From Bythopirellula polymerisocia (GTDB lineage: Bacteria > Planctomycetota > Planctomycetia > Pirellulales > Lacipirellulaceae), in NCBI RefSeq assembly GCF_007860015.1, contig NZ_SJPS01000001.1:1486101-1550100 (forward strand): a DNA stretch of 64,000 bases. Direction: 5' to 3'. Under the pieces are notes generated by a model, which saw nothing but the letters and a program-made list of their open reading frames with translations, was not told the DNA's origin and ran no database searches. Positions 49,376 to 58,684 of this stretch are shown here, one piece after another; within the stretch, counting starts at the first letter, position 1; each line of letters opens with the position of its first letter. Both the position numbers and the translations under genes were made by a program.

Positions 49376-50572
49376 ATGGGTAAGTATTCAAGAACAAGCG
49401 TTTTGTGCGTTGGCTTGGCCTTCGCGTTCGCCGCAACCAGTGCCCGTGCTGTTACAACCGACGCCGCCACGCAAGATATTGTCGACACGGCGGTCGGAGC
49501 TGGCTCTTTCAAAACGCTAGCCGCAGCCTTGCAGGCTGCTGACCTAGTCGGGGCGTTAAAAGGCAAAGGACCTTACACAGTCTTCGCACCGACCGATGAA
49601 GCATTTGCCAAGTTGCCCAAAGGCACGGTGGAATCACTGCTGAAACCAGAGAATAAGCAACAACTGATCGACGTGCTGACTTATCACGTCGTCAAAGGCA
49701 AAGTAGGTGCGTCCGACGTGGTGAAGCTCAGCGGAGCCCAAACTCTTAATGGCCAACAAGTCGATATTCTGGTAGCTGACGGAAAAGTTAGCGTTGACAA
49801 TGCTACAGTCCTGAAGACCGACATTGATTGTACAAACGGCGTTATTCACGTCATCGATCAGGTTATTTTACCTGCAGTCGACAATATTCCGGCAACGGCC
49901 GCCAAAGCAGGCAGCTTCAAAACTTTGCTGGCCGCAGCCGAAGCGGCAGACCTAGTGGAAGTTCTGTCCGGCAAGGGCCCATTTACAGTATTCGCCCCGA
50001 CTGACGAAGCATTCGCCAAACTTCCAGCCGGGACCATTGAGACCTTACTCAATCCAGAAAACAAAGCCAAGTTAGCCTCTATACTCAAGTATCACGTAGT
50101 AGCTGGACGCGTATACTCAACAGATGCACTAGCCGCTGGAGAGGCTAAGACACTACAAGGTCAGTCTGTTAGTATTGCTGTCCAAAGTGGAGCGGCAATG
50201 GTCAACAATGCTAAGCTCTTAGCTACTGATTTAGATGCCAGTAACGGCGTGATCCACGTGATCGACACGGTCCTCATGCCTTCAGATACTAAGCAAGCTG
50301 CCTTAATGCCGCATCAAATGATTGAGACTGCCATTCGAGAAGGAGCTCCGCTGTTTAATGCTGGCCATGCAGACGAGTGTGCCAAGGTCTATATGACCAC
50401 CGCTAAGAGTCTGTTATCGATGGAAGATCATGGCATGAGCACTTCGGTGTCTCGCACTCTGCAAACAGCTGTAAACAAAGCAGAGCATTGCAGTTGCAGC
50501 AACACCCAGGCTTGGACCTTACGGCACGCCCTAGACTCCGCCTACAATAGCATGCAGGCATCGACTCGCTAA
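49376..50572 (+). CDS. Secreted protein with two fasciclin (FAS1) domains
   Basis: The 398-aa protein has a signal peptide ([19 protein letters not shown]...ARA). FAS1 domain 1 (~32-160) has [36 protein letters not shown] and TYHVVKGKV. Domain 2 (~175-300) repeats the same order ([26 protein letters not shown]). A C-terminal helical part ([17 protein letters not shown]) resembles small periplasmic repeats. FAS1 proteins act in adhesion or cell-surface stress; in bacteria they often sit in light-stress regulons. A strong terminator follows. Confidence 0.92.
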   Translation: MGKYSRTSVLCVGLAFAFAATSARAVTTDAATQDIVDTAVGAGSFKTLAAALQAADLVGALKGKGPYTVFAPTDEAFAKLPKGTVESLLKPENKQQLIDVLTYHVVKGKVGASDVVKLSGAQTLNGQQVDILVADGKVSVDNATVLKTDIDCTNGVIHVIDQVILPAVDNIPATAAKAGSFKTLLAAAEAADLVEVLSGKGPFTVFAPTDEAFAKLPAGTIETLLNPENKAKLASILKYHVVAGRVYSTDALAAGEAKTLQGQSVSIAVQSGAAMVNNAKLLATDLDASNGVIHVIDTVLMPSDTKQAALMPHQMIETAIREGAPLFNAGHADECAKVYMTTAKSLLSMEDHGMSTSVSRTLQTAVNKAEHCSCSNTQAWTLRHALDSAYNSMQASTR

Positions 50573-50588
50573 TTTGCACTACTGATTT

Positions 50589-50646
50589 AGCCAGAGAAGC
50601 CGCTTTCTTGGTCGCATTTCGATCGGGAATCGGCTTCTGGCTTTTT
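50589..50646 (+). terminator. Rho-independent terminator after the fasciclin gene
   Basis: GCCAGAGAAGCCG (from 50590) pairs with CGGCTTCTGGC (50631-50641) with a 2-nt bulge, followed by a short T run (CTTTTT). Confidence 0.75.
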
Positions 50647-50702
50647 CCGTTCCGATGTTTTAGGCAAGCACTTAGAAGTTCGAAAGAGTCCTAATCTAAC
50701 TC

Positions 50703-51956
50703 ATGGTTGCAGACTTTGACACGATCGTTATCGGTGGCGGACTTGCCGGACTGACTTGCGCCCAAAGTGCCATCAATAGCGGCTTATCTTGTCAATTGTT
50801 AGAAGCAAGCGACGATGTAGGCGGGCGAGTGAGGACCGATAAAGTCGATGGATATTTGCTAGACCGAGGGTTTCAAGTTTTCCTGACTGCCTATCCCGCC
50901 GCTCAATCAGTGCTCGACTTTGATGAACTGCAATTGTGCAGATTTGAAGCCGGTGCTCTGGTACGATTTAGTAATCGATTCCACCGTTTCGCTGATCCTT
51001 GGCGAGAACCCAAGCACTTGCTTGCGACCGCGATGTCGCCCGTGGCAACATTTGCCGACAAGCTGCGTGTTGCAAAATTCCGCATTGATACCACTCGTGA
51101 TGAACTGCAAGACATCTACGTCCGATCAGAACAATCGACTATCGATTTGCTGCGTAGCCGAGGTTTCTCAGACAAGATCGTTGAGCGGTTTTTCCGACCT
51201 TTTTTGGGCGGAGTAATGCTCGATCGCAATCTGGAGACATCCAGCCGGATGTGCGAATTCGTATTTAGGATGTTCTCGCTTGGTGACACGACCCTACCTG
51301 CTCAAGGCATGGGCGAGATACCGCGGCAATTGGCGAATCGTCTGCCAAGCGAGGTAATCCAGCTCAACAGCCCAGTCAATTCGATCGGAGGTAAATCCGT
51401 CATCCTTGCCTCGGGCGAACAGCTGACTGCACGCAGCATTGTCGTCGCTACTGGGGCGCCCGCTGCTCGCAAGCTACTTGGCGATCCTAGCCCAGCAGTC
51501 GGCCGTCAGGTAACTAACCTTTACTTCGCCGCTGATGAGCCACCGATCCATGATCCCGTTTTGGTACTCAACGGCACGGGTGACGGACCGATTAACAATC
51601 TTTGTGTCCCCAGTCAGGTAGCGCAGACTTACGCACCGACGGGAAAATCGCTAGTTTCTGTCACGGTGCTCGAAGAGCATGAAGATCAAGACCATTTGCT
51701 AAGGCTAGTAAAACGTCAGCTCGCAACTTGGTTCGGCTCCCAAGTAAGCTCCTGGTGTCACATACGGAATTACGTAATTCCGTATGCGCTGCCGAGACAA
51801 TTCCCAACGGATCTCGAGCCAGTCGCCAAGCCTAGTCGTGTTGGAGAGCACGTATTTGTTTGCGGCGATCACTGCGATACTGCCTCGATTAACGGTGCCA
51901 TGGCGTCCGGGCTTCGAGCTGCAGAAGGCGTCGTGGCTCTGTTGAGAGAGCGATAA
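50703..51956 (+). CDS. FAD-dependent amine oxidase/protoporphyrinogen-oxidase-like flavoprotein
   Basis: The 417-aa protein opens with TIVIGGGLAGLTCAQSAINSG, followed by LLEASDDVGGRVRTDKVDGY and YLLDRGFQVF, the FAD-binding signature of the amine oxidase/phytoene desaturase superfamily. A C-terminal FAD motif is VFVCGDHCDTASINGAMASG. The substrate is unknown. It ends 3 bases before the photolyase gene, so it is probably co-transcribed. A 26-bp palindrome lies inside it (51761-51786). Confidence 0.85.
   Translation: MVADFDTIVIGGGLAGLTCAQSAINSGLSCQLLEASDDVGGRVRTDKVDGYLLDRGFQVFLTAYPAAQSVLDFDELQLCRFEAGALVRFSNRFHRFADPWREPKHLLATAMSPVATFADKLRVAKFRIDTTRDELQDIYVRSEQSTIDLLRSRGFSDKIVERFFRPFLGGVMLDRNLETSSRMCEFVFRMFSLGDTTLPAQGMGEIPRQLANRLPSEVIQLNSPVNSIGGKSVILASGEQLTARSIVVATGAPAARKLLGDPSPAVGRQVTNLYFAADEPPIHDPVLVLNGTGDGPINNLCVPSQVAQTYAPTGKSLVSVTVLEEHEDQDHLLRLVKRQLATWFGSQVSSWCHIRNYVIPYALPRQFPTDLEPVAKPSRVGEHVFVCGDHCDTASINGAMASGLRAAEGVVALLRER
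51761..51786. repeat. Perfect 26-bp palindrome inside the flavoprotein gene
   Basis: CATACGGAATTAC followed at once by its reverse complement GTAATTCCGTATG. Zero loop, 13 bp per arm, in a coding frame (HIRNYVIPYA region). Confidence 0.95.
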
Positions 51957-51959
51957 TCG

Positions 51960-53528
51960 ATGGCCAAGAAGCTGCACGCAAAAAAATGTCGCCATCTGGT
52001 TCTCGTGTTGGGGGATCAGCTCAATGCTGCCTCTAGTGCGTTCGATGATTTTGATCGCGAACACGACTTAGTATGGATGGCGGAAGTCGCCGAGGAGGCG
52101 ACGCATGTGTGGACGCATAAAGCGCGGATTGTCATGTTTTTGGCGAGCATGCGTCACTTTCGAGATCAACTTCTGAAGAAGCATTTTCAGGTCGACTACC
52201 GTGAACTAGAAGACAGCAGCAATCAGGGTACTCTAGCTCGTGAACTGGCTGCGGCAGTTAAGCGTGTAAGACCCAAGCGGCTAATCTTGGTCGAGCCAGG
52301 CGAATGGCGCGTGCGAAACGACCTCGTTCAAGCTGCCCGAAAGATGAACATCGAGCTTGAGTTACGCCCCGACAATCATTTCCTCAGCACGCCAGAAGAA
52401 TTTGCCCAACACGCCCAGGGACGCAAGCAATTACGACTCGAGTATTTCTATCGCGAACTGCGCCGCAAGCATGATATACTCATGGACGGCAATACACCGG
52501 AGGGCGGCAAATGGAATTACGACGCAGAGAACCGCGCCTCGTTCGGCAAGGCGGGCCCCAAGAAGCTACCCAAAACGAAGCATTTTCGCCCCGATGCCAC
52601 CACCACAGCGGTCATGGAATTAGTCGAACGCGAATTTCCAGACCATCCCGGTGATCTGGAGCACTTCGATTGGCCAGTCACCCCGAAGCAAGCTCGCCAA
52701 GCGCTCGACGACTTTGTGGAACATCGCTTGGCTGACTTCGGTCAATACCAAGATGCTATGTGGAGTGACGAACCCTACCTTTATCACTCCCGGCTATCTG
52801 CATCACTCAATCTCAAATTGATCAGCCCACGCGAAGTGATTGATGAGGCTGTCATCGCCTATCGAAGCGGCAAAGCGCCGCTCAACAGCGTCGAAGGCTT
52901 TGTGCGGCAGATCCTCGGCTGGCGTGAGTACGTACGAGGTATCTATTGGCTGTTCATGCCAGAGTATCTTGATCGCAACGAGCTGAACGCCTCACAGCCA
53001 ATGCCTGCTTTTTACTGGTCCGGCGAGACCGACATGCACTGCCTGAGTCAGACGATTAGCCAGACGCTAGACTTCGGTTATGCTCATCACATCCAGCGAT
53101 TGATGGTGACTGGCTTATTCGCTCTTTTGCTCGGCGTTACTCCCAAGCAGGTACACGAATGGTATCTGGCAGTTTATGTTGACGCCGTAGAGTGGGTGGA
53201 ACTGCCGAACTCTCTGGGGATGTCGCAGTTTGCCGATGGCGGCGTCATGGCTAGCAAGCCGTATGTGGCTACCGGAAAATACATTCAGCGGATGAGCAAT
53301 TACTGTCAAAGTTGCCAGTTCAATCCGGCAGAAGCGACTGGTGAAACCGCCTGCCCGTTCACCACGCTGTACTGGGAATTTTTGTCGCGGCACAAGAAAC
53401 GACTGCAAGGTAACAACCGCATGTCGATGCAACTCAAGAATCTTGAGCGAAAGCCAAAGGCGGAGCTAAATGCGATCCGTAAACGGGCTCAGGCGCTAAG
53501 GAATACTTTCGGTGCAGATCGCAAGTGA
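51960..53528 (+). CDS. FeS-type photolyase/cryptochrome (FeS-BCP class)
   Basis: A 522-aa protein. An N-terminal DPRP-type domain begins HLVLVLGDQLN. The C-terminal helical domain binds FAD (SVEGFVRQILGWREYVRG, YAHHIQRLMVTGLFALL, EWYLAVYVDAVEWVELPN). Four cysteines at 361, 449, 452 and 465 (MHCLS, NYCQSCQF, ACPF) match the [4Fe-4S] ligands of bacterial (6-4) photolyases and CryB. Known members carry a ribityllumazine antenna. It repairs UV lesions or senses light. Confidence 0.93.
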   Translation: MAKKLHAKKCRHLVLVLGDQLNAASSAFDDFDREHDLVWMAEVAEEATHVWTHKARIVMFLASMRHFRDQLLKKHFQVDYRELEDSSNQGTLARELAAAVKRVRPKRLILVEPGEWRVRNDLVQAARKMNIELELRPDNHFLSTPEEFAQHAQGRKQLRLEYFYRELRRKHDILMDGNTPEGGKWNYDAENRASFGKAGPKKLPKTKHFRPDATTTAVMELVEREFPDHPGDLEHFDWPVTPKQARQALDDFVEHRLADFGQYQDAMWSDEPYLYHSRLSASLNLKLISPREVIDEAVIAYRSGKAPLNSVEGFVRQILGWREYVRGIYWLFMPEYLDRNELNASQPMPAFYWSGETDMHCLSQTISQTLDFGYAHHIQRLMVTGLFALLLGVTPKQVHEWYLAVYVDAVEWVELPNSLGMSQFADGGVMASKPYVATGKYIQRMSNYCQSCQFNPAEATGETACPFTTLYWEFLSRHKKRLQGNNRMSMQLKNLERKPKAELNAIRKRAQALRNTFGADRK

Positions 53529-53661
53529 GTTATCAAAACGACTGATCGAAGACACGACCGGTAATTCTAATGATACAGTGTTGTACGCAATCCAAGCCGT
53601 CGCTTTTTAGCTAAACAGAGCCAAATGGAACAAAAGACTGGCGACCGTCGACGGTTCCGAA

Positions 53662-53682
53662 GGTTGGATCCTTAATCCAACC
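53662..53682. repeat. Inverted repeat between convergent photolyase and Nei genes
   Basis: GGTTGGAT (53662-53669) and ATCCAACC (53675-53682) with a 5-nt loop. Its place between convergent stops suggests termination, but there is no T run. Confidence 0.35.
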
Positions 53683-53699
53683 TACGCCCGCAATTCCGT

Positions 53700-54491
53700 C
53701 TAGCGTAGTTGGCATTTGGGGCAAGAAAAAACTTTTCGAGCACCCAGCACCCAGCTCTCGATTTCGGCATCACAGCGACTGCAAGCGGCTCGTTTGTAAA
53801 CCAGTAGTCTTTCCTCGCGATTCATCCGGCTGCGCGGTTTGCCGATATCTTTCGGCTCGGCGATGATGATGCGATTGTACTTTACTCCGATTTTCAGCAG
53901 TGTTGTCAGCTTGGACCAGAGCGATTCGACTTGCTCACGAGACAACGCCAGGCCAGGTGTTTCTGGATGAATGCCGAGCAAGTGCAAGACTTCGCTGCGG
54001 TAAATATTCCCGACTCCCGCGATGACAGACTGATTGAGTAACAAGCTACCAATGGCCGCGCGGCTGCGACTAATTCTCATCCAAACCCGCTCTAGATCAG
54101 CTTCCTCTCGCAAGGGATCTGGCCCTAAGCGATCCTGAATTGCTATCCATTCCTGACTCGTAATAGTCTGGCAGGTGTAAGGGCCATTGAGGTCAAATGC
54201 TCTTTCTTTTCCGATCACTCGCAGACGCACTTGCCCGCGAGGTTCTGGGGTTGGCAAGCCGTGGAGGCGGAACTTTCCATAGAGACCCAAGTGGACGTGC
54301 AATAGTCTTCCGCCGGACCAGTGATAACAAAGATGCTTGCCGTGCGCTTCGACCGATTTGAGCGTTTTGCCGTCGAGAAGTTGGGCACCTTCCTCAAAGC
54401 GACCTTGCGGAGAGGATACCTTCAATCGCTGCCCTGCGAACAGTTTTGAGTGGTCGAGTGCAAGACGATGCACAGTATGGCCTTCTGGCAT
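53700..54491 (-). CDS. Fpg/Nei-family DNA glycosylase (Nei type)
   Basis: The 263-aa enzyme begins MPEGHTVHRLA: the N-terminal Pro2-Glu3 catalytic pair is typical and the PEGH variant favours the endonuclease VIII-like branch. A middle H2TH region has GVGNIYRSEVLHLLGIHP. The zinc finger CSRCDAEIES...CPKC closes the protein. It removes oxidised bases from DNA, which fits a light/oxidative-damage unit. It is the last gene of the folE operon on the minus strand. Confidence 0.92.
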   Translation of the reverse strand: MPEGHTVHRLALDHSKLFAGQRLKVSSPQGRFEEGAQLLDGKTLKSVEAHGKHLCYHWSGGRLLHVHLGLYGKFRLHGLPTPEPRGQVRLRVIGKERAFDLNGPYTCQTITSQEWIAIQDRLGPDPLREEADLERVWMRISRSRAAIGSLLLNQSVIAGVGNIYRSEVLHLLGIHPETPGLALSREQVESLWSKLTTLLKIGVKYNRIIIAEPKDIGKPRSRMNREERLLVYKRAACSRCDAEIESWVLGARKVFSCPKCQLR

Positions 54492-54506
54492 CCTTGCGGC
54501 CTTTCT

Positions 54507-55370
54507 CTATTCGATGTTGGTTTTGTCAGTCGCACCTTGAAAATAGCGAAGAGGTGCTAACAAGTTGTCGCGCCAGGGAACGGATGTTTTCGTTACCTGC
54601 CAGAGTAAGACCGTCGAGTCGTCAATGGCGAGATTGTCTGGATGTTCTTGCTTGAGCTCTTCCGTCAACGCGGCAACCAGCTCTCCTGGTCGCCTCGGAT
54701 CGAGATGCCGAACACGTTCCTCCAGACCTTGCATACCGATGATTCTTCCGTCTTTGCTAAAGCATTCGGTAAGTGCATTACTAAAGCTGAGAAGCATATC
54801 TCCAACATCGAGTTGCGTTTCAAAACATTGGTATTCCTCAAAGTCGCTGACCATAAACGACTTGTGGATTTCGGTCGTGTTCTGCGGAACTTGCTTCAAG
54901 ACTGACCACTCTTGATGCGCGGCGCGGTACAAAAGTGGCGGGGGATTGCCGGTATTGCATAAAACAAGTTTGCGAGTTGGCGCAAAATAAGTGCCGATCA
55001 GCGCTGTCGCGATACAACCGTGCCTGGAACTCTCTACCAAGCGCCGACTGATTTCACGCACGACTCGCGTCTGCCGAATGGTGTTGATGTTTCGTTTCAT
55101 CAACTCCCGGATTTCCTCCGCTAACTCGGCGAAATGGGAGCCCTGGCTACAGACGTCCGCCACCATCATTCGCGTGATACGCCCTGAAGAGCATGAAGAC
55201 AGCAGATAGAGATCACTACCGCCAGCAGCGGATGAACTGACAGCCTGGCTATGAATCCAAACATCCAAGCCAGGCCGAACGAAATGGTTCTTTCGGCTGC
55301 CATTGCCGCCCCACACCTCCATGCACTCTAGGCTTGATTCGTTTTCGTTAGTTAAGGTCACAGTAGTCAT
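54507..55370 (-). CDS. SpoIIE-type PP2C phosphatase, degenerate copy
   Basis: A 287-aa protein of the same family as the gene at 57670-58518: both start near ECMEVWGGN and share LSSC-SGRITRM and NLLAPLR. In this copy the metal-site motif is ADVCSQG (Asp72 kept; the Gly after Ser is lost), and the usual SDAVTE is SNALTE, so a key Asp is replaced by Asn. The late DDST motif is retained. It may bind without cleaving phosphoproteins. It sits between queD and nei on one transcript. Confidence 0.85.
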   Translation of the reverse strand: MTTVTLTNENESSLECMEVWGGNGSRKNHFVRPGLDVWIHSQAVSSSAAGGSDLYLLSSCSSGRITRMMVADVCSQGSHFAELAEEIRELMKRNINTIRQTRVVREISRRLVESSRHGCIATALIGTYFAPTRKLVLCNTGNPPPLLYRAAHQEWSVLKQVPQNTTEIHKSFMVSDFEEYQCFETQLDVGDMLLSFSNALTECFSKDGRIIGMQGLEERVRHLDPRRPGELVAALTEELKQEHPDNLAIDDSTVLLWQVTKTSVPWRDNLLAPLRYFQGATDKTNIE

Positions 55371-55409
55371 ATCAGATCTCTATTTCAAAGTAGAATTAAG
55401 AAAGAACTG

Positions 55410-55889
55410 TTACTTAGACAGCGACTCAGTATCGGCAGTTTTGGAATTAGCAAAATAACGACTATCGGTCACCCAATCTTCTCGCGTATAGCTTACAACA
55501 GAGGTATCGGTTTCGCGTACTTCTAAACAGCTTAAGCGAAATCCCATGTCGGTAATTTCGGTGAAAAGTTGATGGGCCAAATTTTCGACCGTCGTCGGTT
55601 GAGAAAACCGCTTCAGCTTGAGTTTTTCGCCCGTTCGCAGCACGTGGTTCATGAGCGTCTCATAAAGCGTATCGTTGATATTGACCATCATGCCGTGGTC
55701 ATATTCTGATTTAAGAAACGGCTCGATCTTGCGATCGAAGTCACCGAAAAGGGTTGATAGCGAACCTGTACGTTCTACTTCGAAAAAACAGGTGATTCCA
55801 TAGCGATGTCCGTGAAGGTTGCGGCACTTATCTTCGAGTTCTTCGTTGCGATGAGCGGCGTAAAACTTGTACTGCTTTTGAATAATCAT
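55410..55889 (-). CDS. queD: 6-pyruvoyl-tetrahydropterin synthase/QueD family protein
   Basis: The 159-aa protein shows YKFYAAHRNEELEDKCRNLHGHRYG, where the His residues of AAHRN and HGHRYG bind zinc, and the C-terminal LEVRETDTS Glu. The Cys in DKCRNLHGH is in the catalytic position. It acts on dihydroneopterin triphosphate made by FolE, which is encoded just upstream. The product could be a tetrahydropterin or the queuosine precursor; with photolyase next door a pterin cofactor is plausible. No other queuosine genes are in view. Confidence 0.85.
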   Translation of the reverse strand: MIIQKQYKFYAAHRNEELEDKCRNLHGHRYGITCFFEVERTGSLSTLFGDFDRKIEPFLKSEYDHGMMVNINDTLYETLMNHVLRTGEKLKLKRFSQPTTVENLAHQLFTEITDMGFRLSCLEVRETDTSVVSYTREDWVTDSRYFANSKTADTESLSK

Positions 55890-55915
55890 GGTTGAATGCT
55901 TTTGGTGGTGGGGAT

Positions 55916-56608
55916 TTAACCGCGGGATCGCGTGTCAATCATTGACAGAAACTCATTGCGGCTCGAGAGGCTCGTTTTTAGCGTTCCTCGAAACGCGCTC
56001 GTGATGGTCGAGCTGCCGAGCTTTTTAATGCCGCGAATGGACATACACGAGTGTTCCGCTTGAATAATGACTCCCACGCCGGTAGTTTGCAGCTCAGTTT
56101 CAATCAACTCGGCAATCTTGTGGGTCATCCGTTCCTGCACTTGCGGACGGCGAGCTATTTCTTCGACCACGCGGGCCAGCTTGCTCAAACCGGTGACGTG
56201 ACCTTGAGGGATGTAACCGACGTGGGCTACTCCAGTAAATGGCAACAGGTGATGTTCACACATGCTAGTGAACGGGATATCCCGAACCATAACGAGTTCG
56301 TCATATTCCTCTGCGAACGAAACTTGCAGATGGCGAGCGGGGTCAAGGTGCAAGCCCTCAAATATTTCCGCATACATCTTGGCAACGCGACGAGGGGTTT
56401 CCTTCAAACCGTCACGGTCCGGATCTTCACCAACCGCCTTCAAGATAGTCCGCACGGCAGCTTTAATTGACTCCAGATCGACTTCGCCCGGTTGGGCACT
56501 TGGGGATTGCTGATTTACCTTGTCTTCTTCGGATTGCAGCACGGGCAAGCTGGCAGGTCTTTGTGAGTGCCAAGGGGAGGAAGCAGACAGTTCCAAAACA
56601 GTATGCAT
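55916..56608 (-). CDS. folE: GTP cyclohydrolase I (FolE type)
   Basis: The 230-aa enzyme has a ~45-residue N-terminal extension. The core shows AVRTILKAVGEDPDRDGLKETPRRVAKMY in pieces, SMCEHHLLPFTGVAHVGYIP with zinc ligands, GLSKLARVVEEIARRPQVQERMT and EAEHSCMSIRGI-type end. It makes dihydroneopterin triphosphate from GTP. The gene opens the minus-strand operon folE-queD-spoIIE-nei. Its promoter shares a box pair with the ferritin-like gene. Confidence 0.95.
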   Translation of the reverse strand: MHTVLELSASSPWHSQRPASLPVLQSEEDKVNQQSPSAQPGEVDLESIKAAVRTILKAVGEDPDRDGLKETPRRVAKMYAEIFEGLHLDPARHLQVSFAEEYDELVMVRDIPFTSMCEHHLLPFTGVAHVGYIPQGHVTGLSKLARVVEEIARRPQVQERMTHKIAELIETELQTTGVGVIIQAEHSCMSIRGIKKLGSSTITSAFRGTLKTSLSSRNEFLSMIDTRSRG

Positions 56609-56652
56609 GGTGATTTGACTCGCTAGCAGTGAGAGATTGGTAGCAGATATTC

Positions 56653-56683
56653 AGACTCTAGGCGGTATGTCGGTGATGACAAC
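56653..56683 (-). promoter_or_regulatory. Shared-type promoter of the folE operon
   Basis: On the minus strand GTTGTCAT (56683-56676), 14 nt, CTAGAGTCT (56661-56653). The same two boxes with the same spacing precede the ferritin-like gene (59874-59904). The -10-like TAGAGTCT is not a sigma-70 consensus. Confidence 0.65.
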
Positions 56684-57068
56684 TTAGAATTCTGTATTTT
56701 CTAGCGAAAAAACTTTCCAACTTGATATCTGCTGAGGAGATTCTCGTGGAAAAAGCTGCGAAGTCTCGTACCGGACATGGAATGATAGGTTTTATGAGCT
56801 TGTCATGTTGAGCCCCAGCGATCATCAACGGTCACTGTTTCACTCCGCGGAAGTTCCAGCGTTTGCCATGATTGGATCGCAATTCTGGAGGCCAAAGATC
56901 TCGACGTCGACTCCGGAATAGTAGTGAGCGAATGTGGGTAGCCGGCTGCAATCCGTAAACCCAGCTGCCGACAACATTCCATCATCAGGGCTTGCCAAGC
57001 GTCTAATGTGATAGGATAAAGGCAAGTGATAAGTTCAGTCACGTCTATGGAAAGCAAGCAAAGTGTCG
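56684..57068. other. Divergent intergenic region, folE and DUF1499
   Basis: About 385 bases. No supportable gene. Apart from the folE promoter at its left edge, no clear promoter for the DUF1499 gene was found; TTGCCA...AGGATA near 56995-57020 is a weak candidate. Confidence 0.4.
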
Positions 57069-57533
57069 ATGGCGAAGAAAACTATGGCTTTGTGGCTGGC
57101 GGCATCGCTATGTGTAATCTTGGTCGGCATTCGATTGGCGAACTCCTATACGCATCCATTGCATACGCTTGGGATGGTCAACGGTCGCCTTGCAGAGTGC
57201 CCCAACTACCCGAACTGTGTTTCCACGCAGGACAAAAATTCCGAACATTGTATGGATCCAATACCTTACACTCTCTCGGCCAAGGAGACCCAACGCCAGC
57301 TGGAATCAATCATTCAAGCGATGCCGCGGAGCCAAATAGTCTCTTCTCAAACCGGTTACGTCCACGCCGAATTCAGCAGCCTGCTGCTTGGATTCGTGGA
57401 TGACGTCGAACTGGCAATCGACGCAAAGGAAAACCTTATTCACTTTCGCTCGGCTGCACGCTTAGGGCGTTCTGATTTTGGGGTCAATCGAAGGCGGATG
57501 GAACAAATCCGACAGCAATTTCAGCAGCATTAG
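57069..57533 (+). CDS. DUF1499 protein with N-terminal membrane anchor
   Basis: A 154-aa protein. A hydrophobic start (TMALWLAASLCVILVGI) is followed by LAECPNYPNCVSTQ, the DUF1499 cysteine signature, YVHAEFSSLLLGFVDDVEL and an IHFRSAARLGRSDFGVNRRR end. The family is frequent in light- and stress-related clusters but has no known activity. It probably works at the membrane, facing the periplasm. Confidence 0.85.
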   Translation: MAKKTMALWLAASLCVILVGIRLANSYTHPLHTLGMVNGRLAECPNYPNCVSTQDKNSEHCMDPIPYTLSAKETQRQLESIIQAMPRSQIVSSQTGYVHAEFSSLLLGFVDDVELAIDAKENLIHFRSAARLGRSDFGVNRRRMEQIRQQFQQH

Positions 57534-57669
57534 TTGAATCTAAGCTTTTAATTGATGGTTGAACTTGGCATCTTTTCGATGTACCGCGTCGTAGCACTTA
57601 AAGTTTGGGAAGATTCATGTGCGAGGTCGGCAAGGGTCAATGCGATCGAGCCAATAATCGGTAGAAAGT

Positions 57670-58518
57670 TTAGGCTATTCTGGTGTGATCAGAGGTACGG
57701 CGCAGGAAACGAAGCGGGGCTAAGAGGTTGTTCTTCATCGACGGTCCACCGCCCGTTGCTTGACCTAGTAGAAATGTCGCATCATCTTGGCGGAGGTTGC
57801 TGTCTCGTAACCCTCTGATTCTCTCGACTAGTGCGGGAATGATTTTCTCAGAGTCCTCCGTTCCCAGTTCACGTACTAGCCGCAGGACACCTGCTACTCC
57901 AAGTTGCCGGCCGTCTCCGTCTTCCGACTCCGTAACGGCATCGCTGAAGCTGAGCACCATATCACCGGCTTCAAGTCTCACATCGAGTTGGCCATAAGAC
58001 GCTTCATCAACGACTCCCAGTGGTGTGTCAGATATCGGCCTCGAACTGCTAGCTTCATTCTTGAGCTCTGTCCATTGGGACGTCCCCCGACGAAAAACAA
58101 GCGGAACAGGGTGCCCAGCATTGCATAGAGAGTAGGTCATCGTTGTCGCAAAAAAAGTACTTACTAGGGCTGTGGCAAACCCTCCTTGCTCACCGAGATC
58201 AGCAAACTGCCGATTCATTGCTCGCACGAAGCGAGTTTGCTTGATGTAATTGACGTTGCGTCGCATCAAGTCACGCAATCCAACCGCCGTCTGCGATACT
58301 AACTCTCCATGTCCACTGACATCCGCCAACAACATTCGTGTAATGCGTCCGGACGCACACGAGGAGAGGTAATAGACGTCTCCCCCTCCAGGTGCCTGAC
58401 CGTAGGGCTGACTATCGACATAGATCTTTAGCCCCGGAGTTATAAAACTGCGCTGCACAGCCTGATTGCCACCCCATACCTCCATGCATTCCATGCGCTC
58501 TGGGTCAGTTTTTTCCAT
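57670..58518 (-). CDS. SpoIIE-type PP2C phosphatase, intact copy
   Basis: Starting at MEKTDPERMECMEVWGGN, the 282-aa protein has a standalone SpoIIE domain. Metal-site motifs are complete: GGGDVYYL, ADVSGHG, SDAVTES and DDATFLLGQ. It should dephosphorylate a serine/threonine phosphoprotein, classically an anti-sigma antagonist. No anti-sigma or antagonist gene is adjacent, apart from the sigma factor 9 kb away. The paralogue at 54507 lacks key residues. Confidence 0.9.
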   Translation of the reverse strand: MEKTDPERMECMEVWGGNQAVQRSFITPGLKIYVDSQPYGQAPGGGDVYYLSSCASGRITRMLLADVSGHGELVSQTAVGLRDLMRRNVNYIKQTRFVRAMNRQFADLGEQGGFATALVSTFFATTMTYSLCNAGHPVPLVFRRGTSQWTELKNEASSSRPISDTPLGVVDEASYGQLDVRLEAGDMVLSFSDAVTESEDGDGRQLGVAGVLRLVRELGTEDSEKIIPALVERIRGLRDSNLRQDDATFLLGQATGGGPSMKNNLLAPLRFLRRTSDHTRIA

Positions 58519-58582
58519 TGGTTGATACCGTCTCTGCTGAGAATCTATGAAAGTAATTAGCAAAATCGCAACTCAGCGAGTG

Positions 58583-58684
58583 TCATTCCTCAGAGTGATC
58601 CGTTGCAATCAAAGCACAGAAAGCAGCGGCAATGGTAGCTCCGAATACCGATAAGCCAAACACAAATATGCCAATGTTATGCAT
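58583..58684 (-). CDS. 33-aa membrane peptide overlapping the preceding small gene
   Basis: The frame from ATG 58684 to TGA 58583 encodes MHNIGIFVFGLSVFGATI, then AAAFCALIATDHSEE: one membrane helix and an acidic tail. The start lies 8 bases inside the end of the upstream small gene (58677-58838), a translational-coupling arrangement. No family is recognised. Confidence 0.45.
   Translation of the reverse strand: MHNIGIFVFGLSVFGATIAAAFCALIATDHSEE

Noticed and set aside
56745..56810. 21-codon GTG frame after a GAGGAG site
   Set aside because: Too short to support, and no repeat of the sequence elsewhere.
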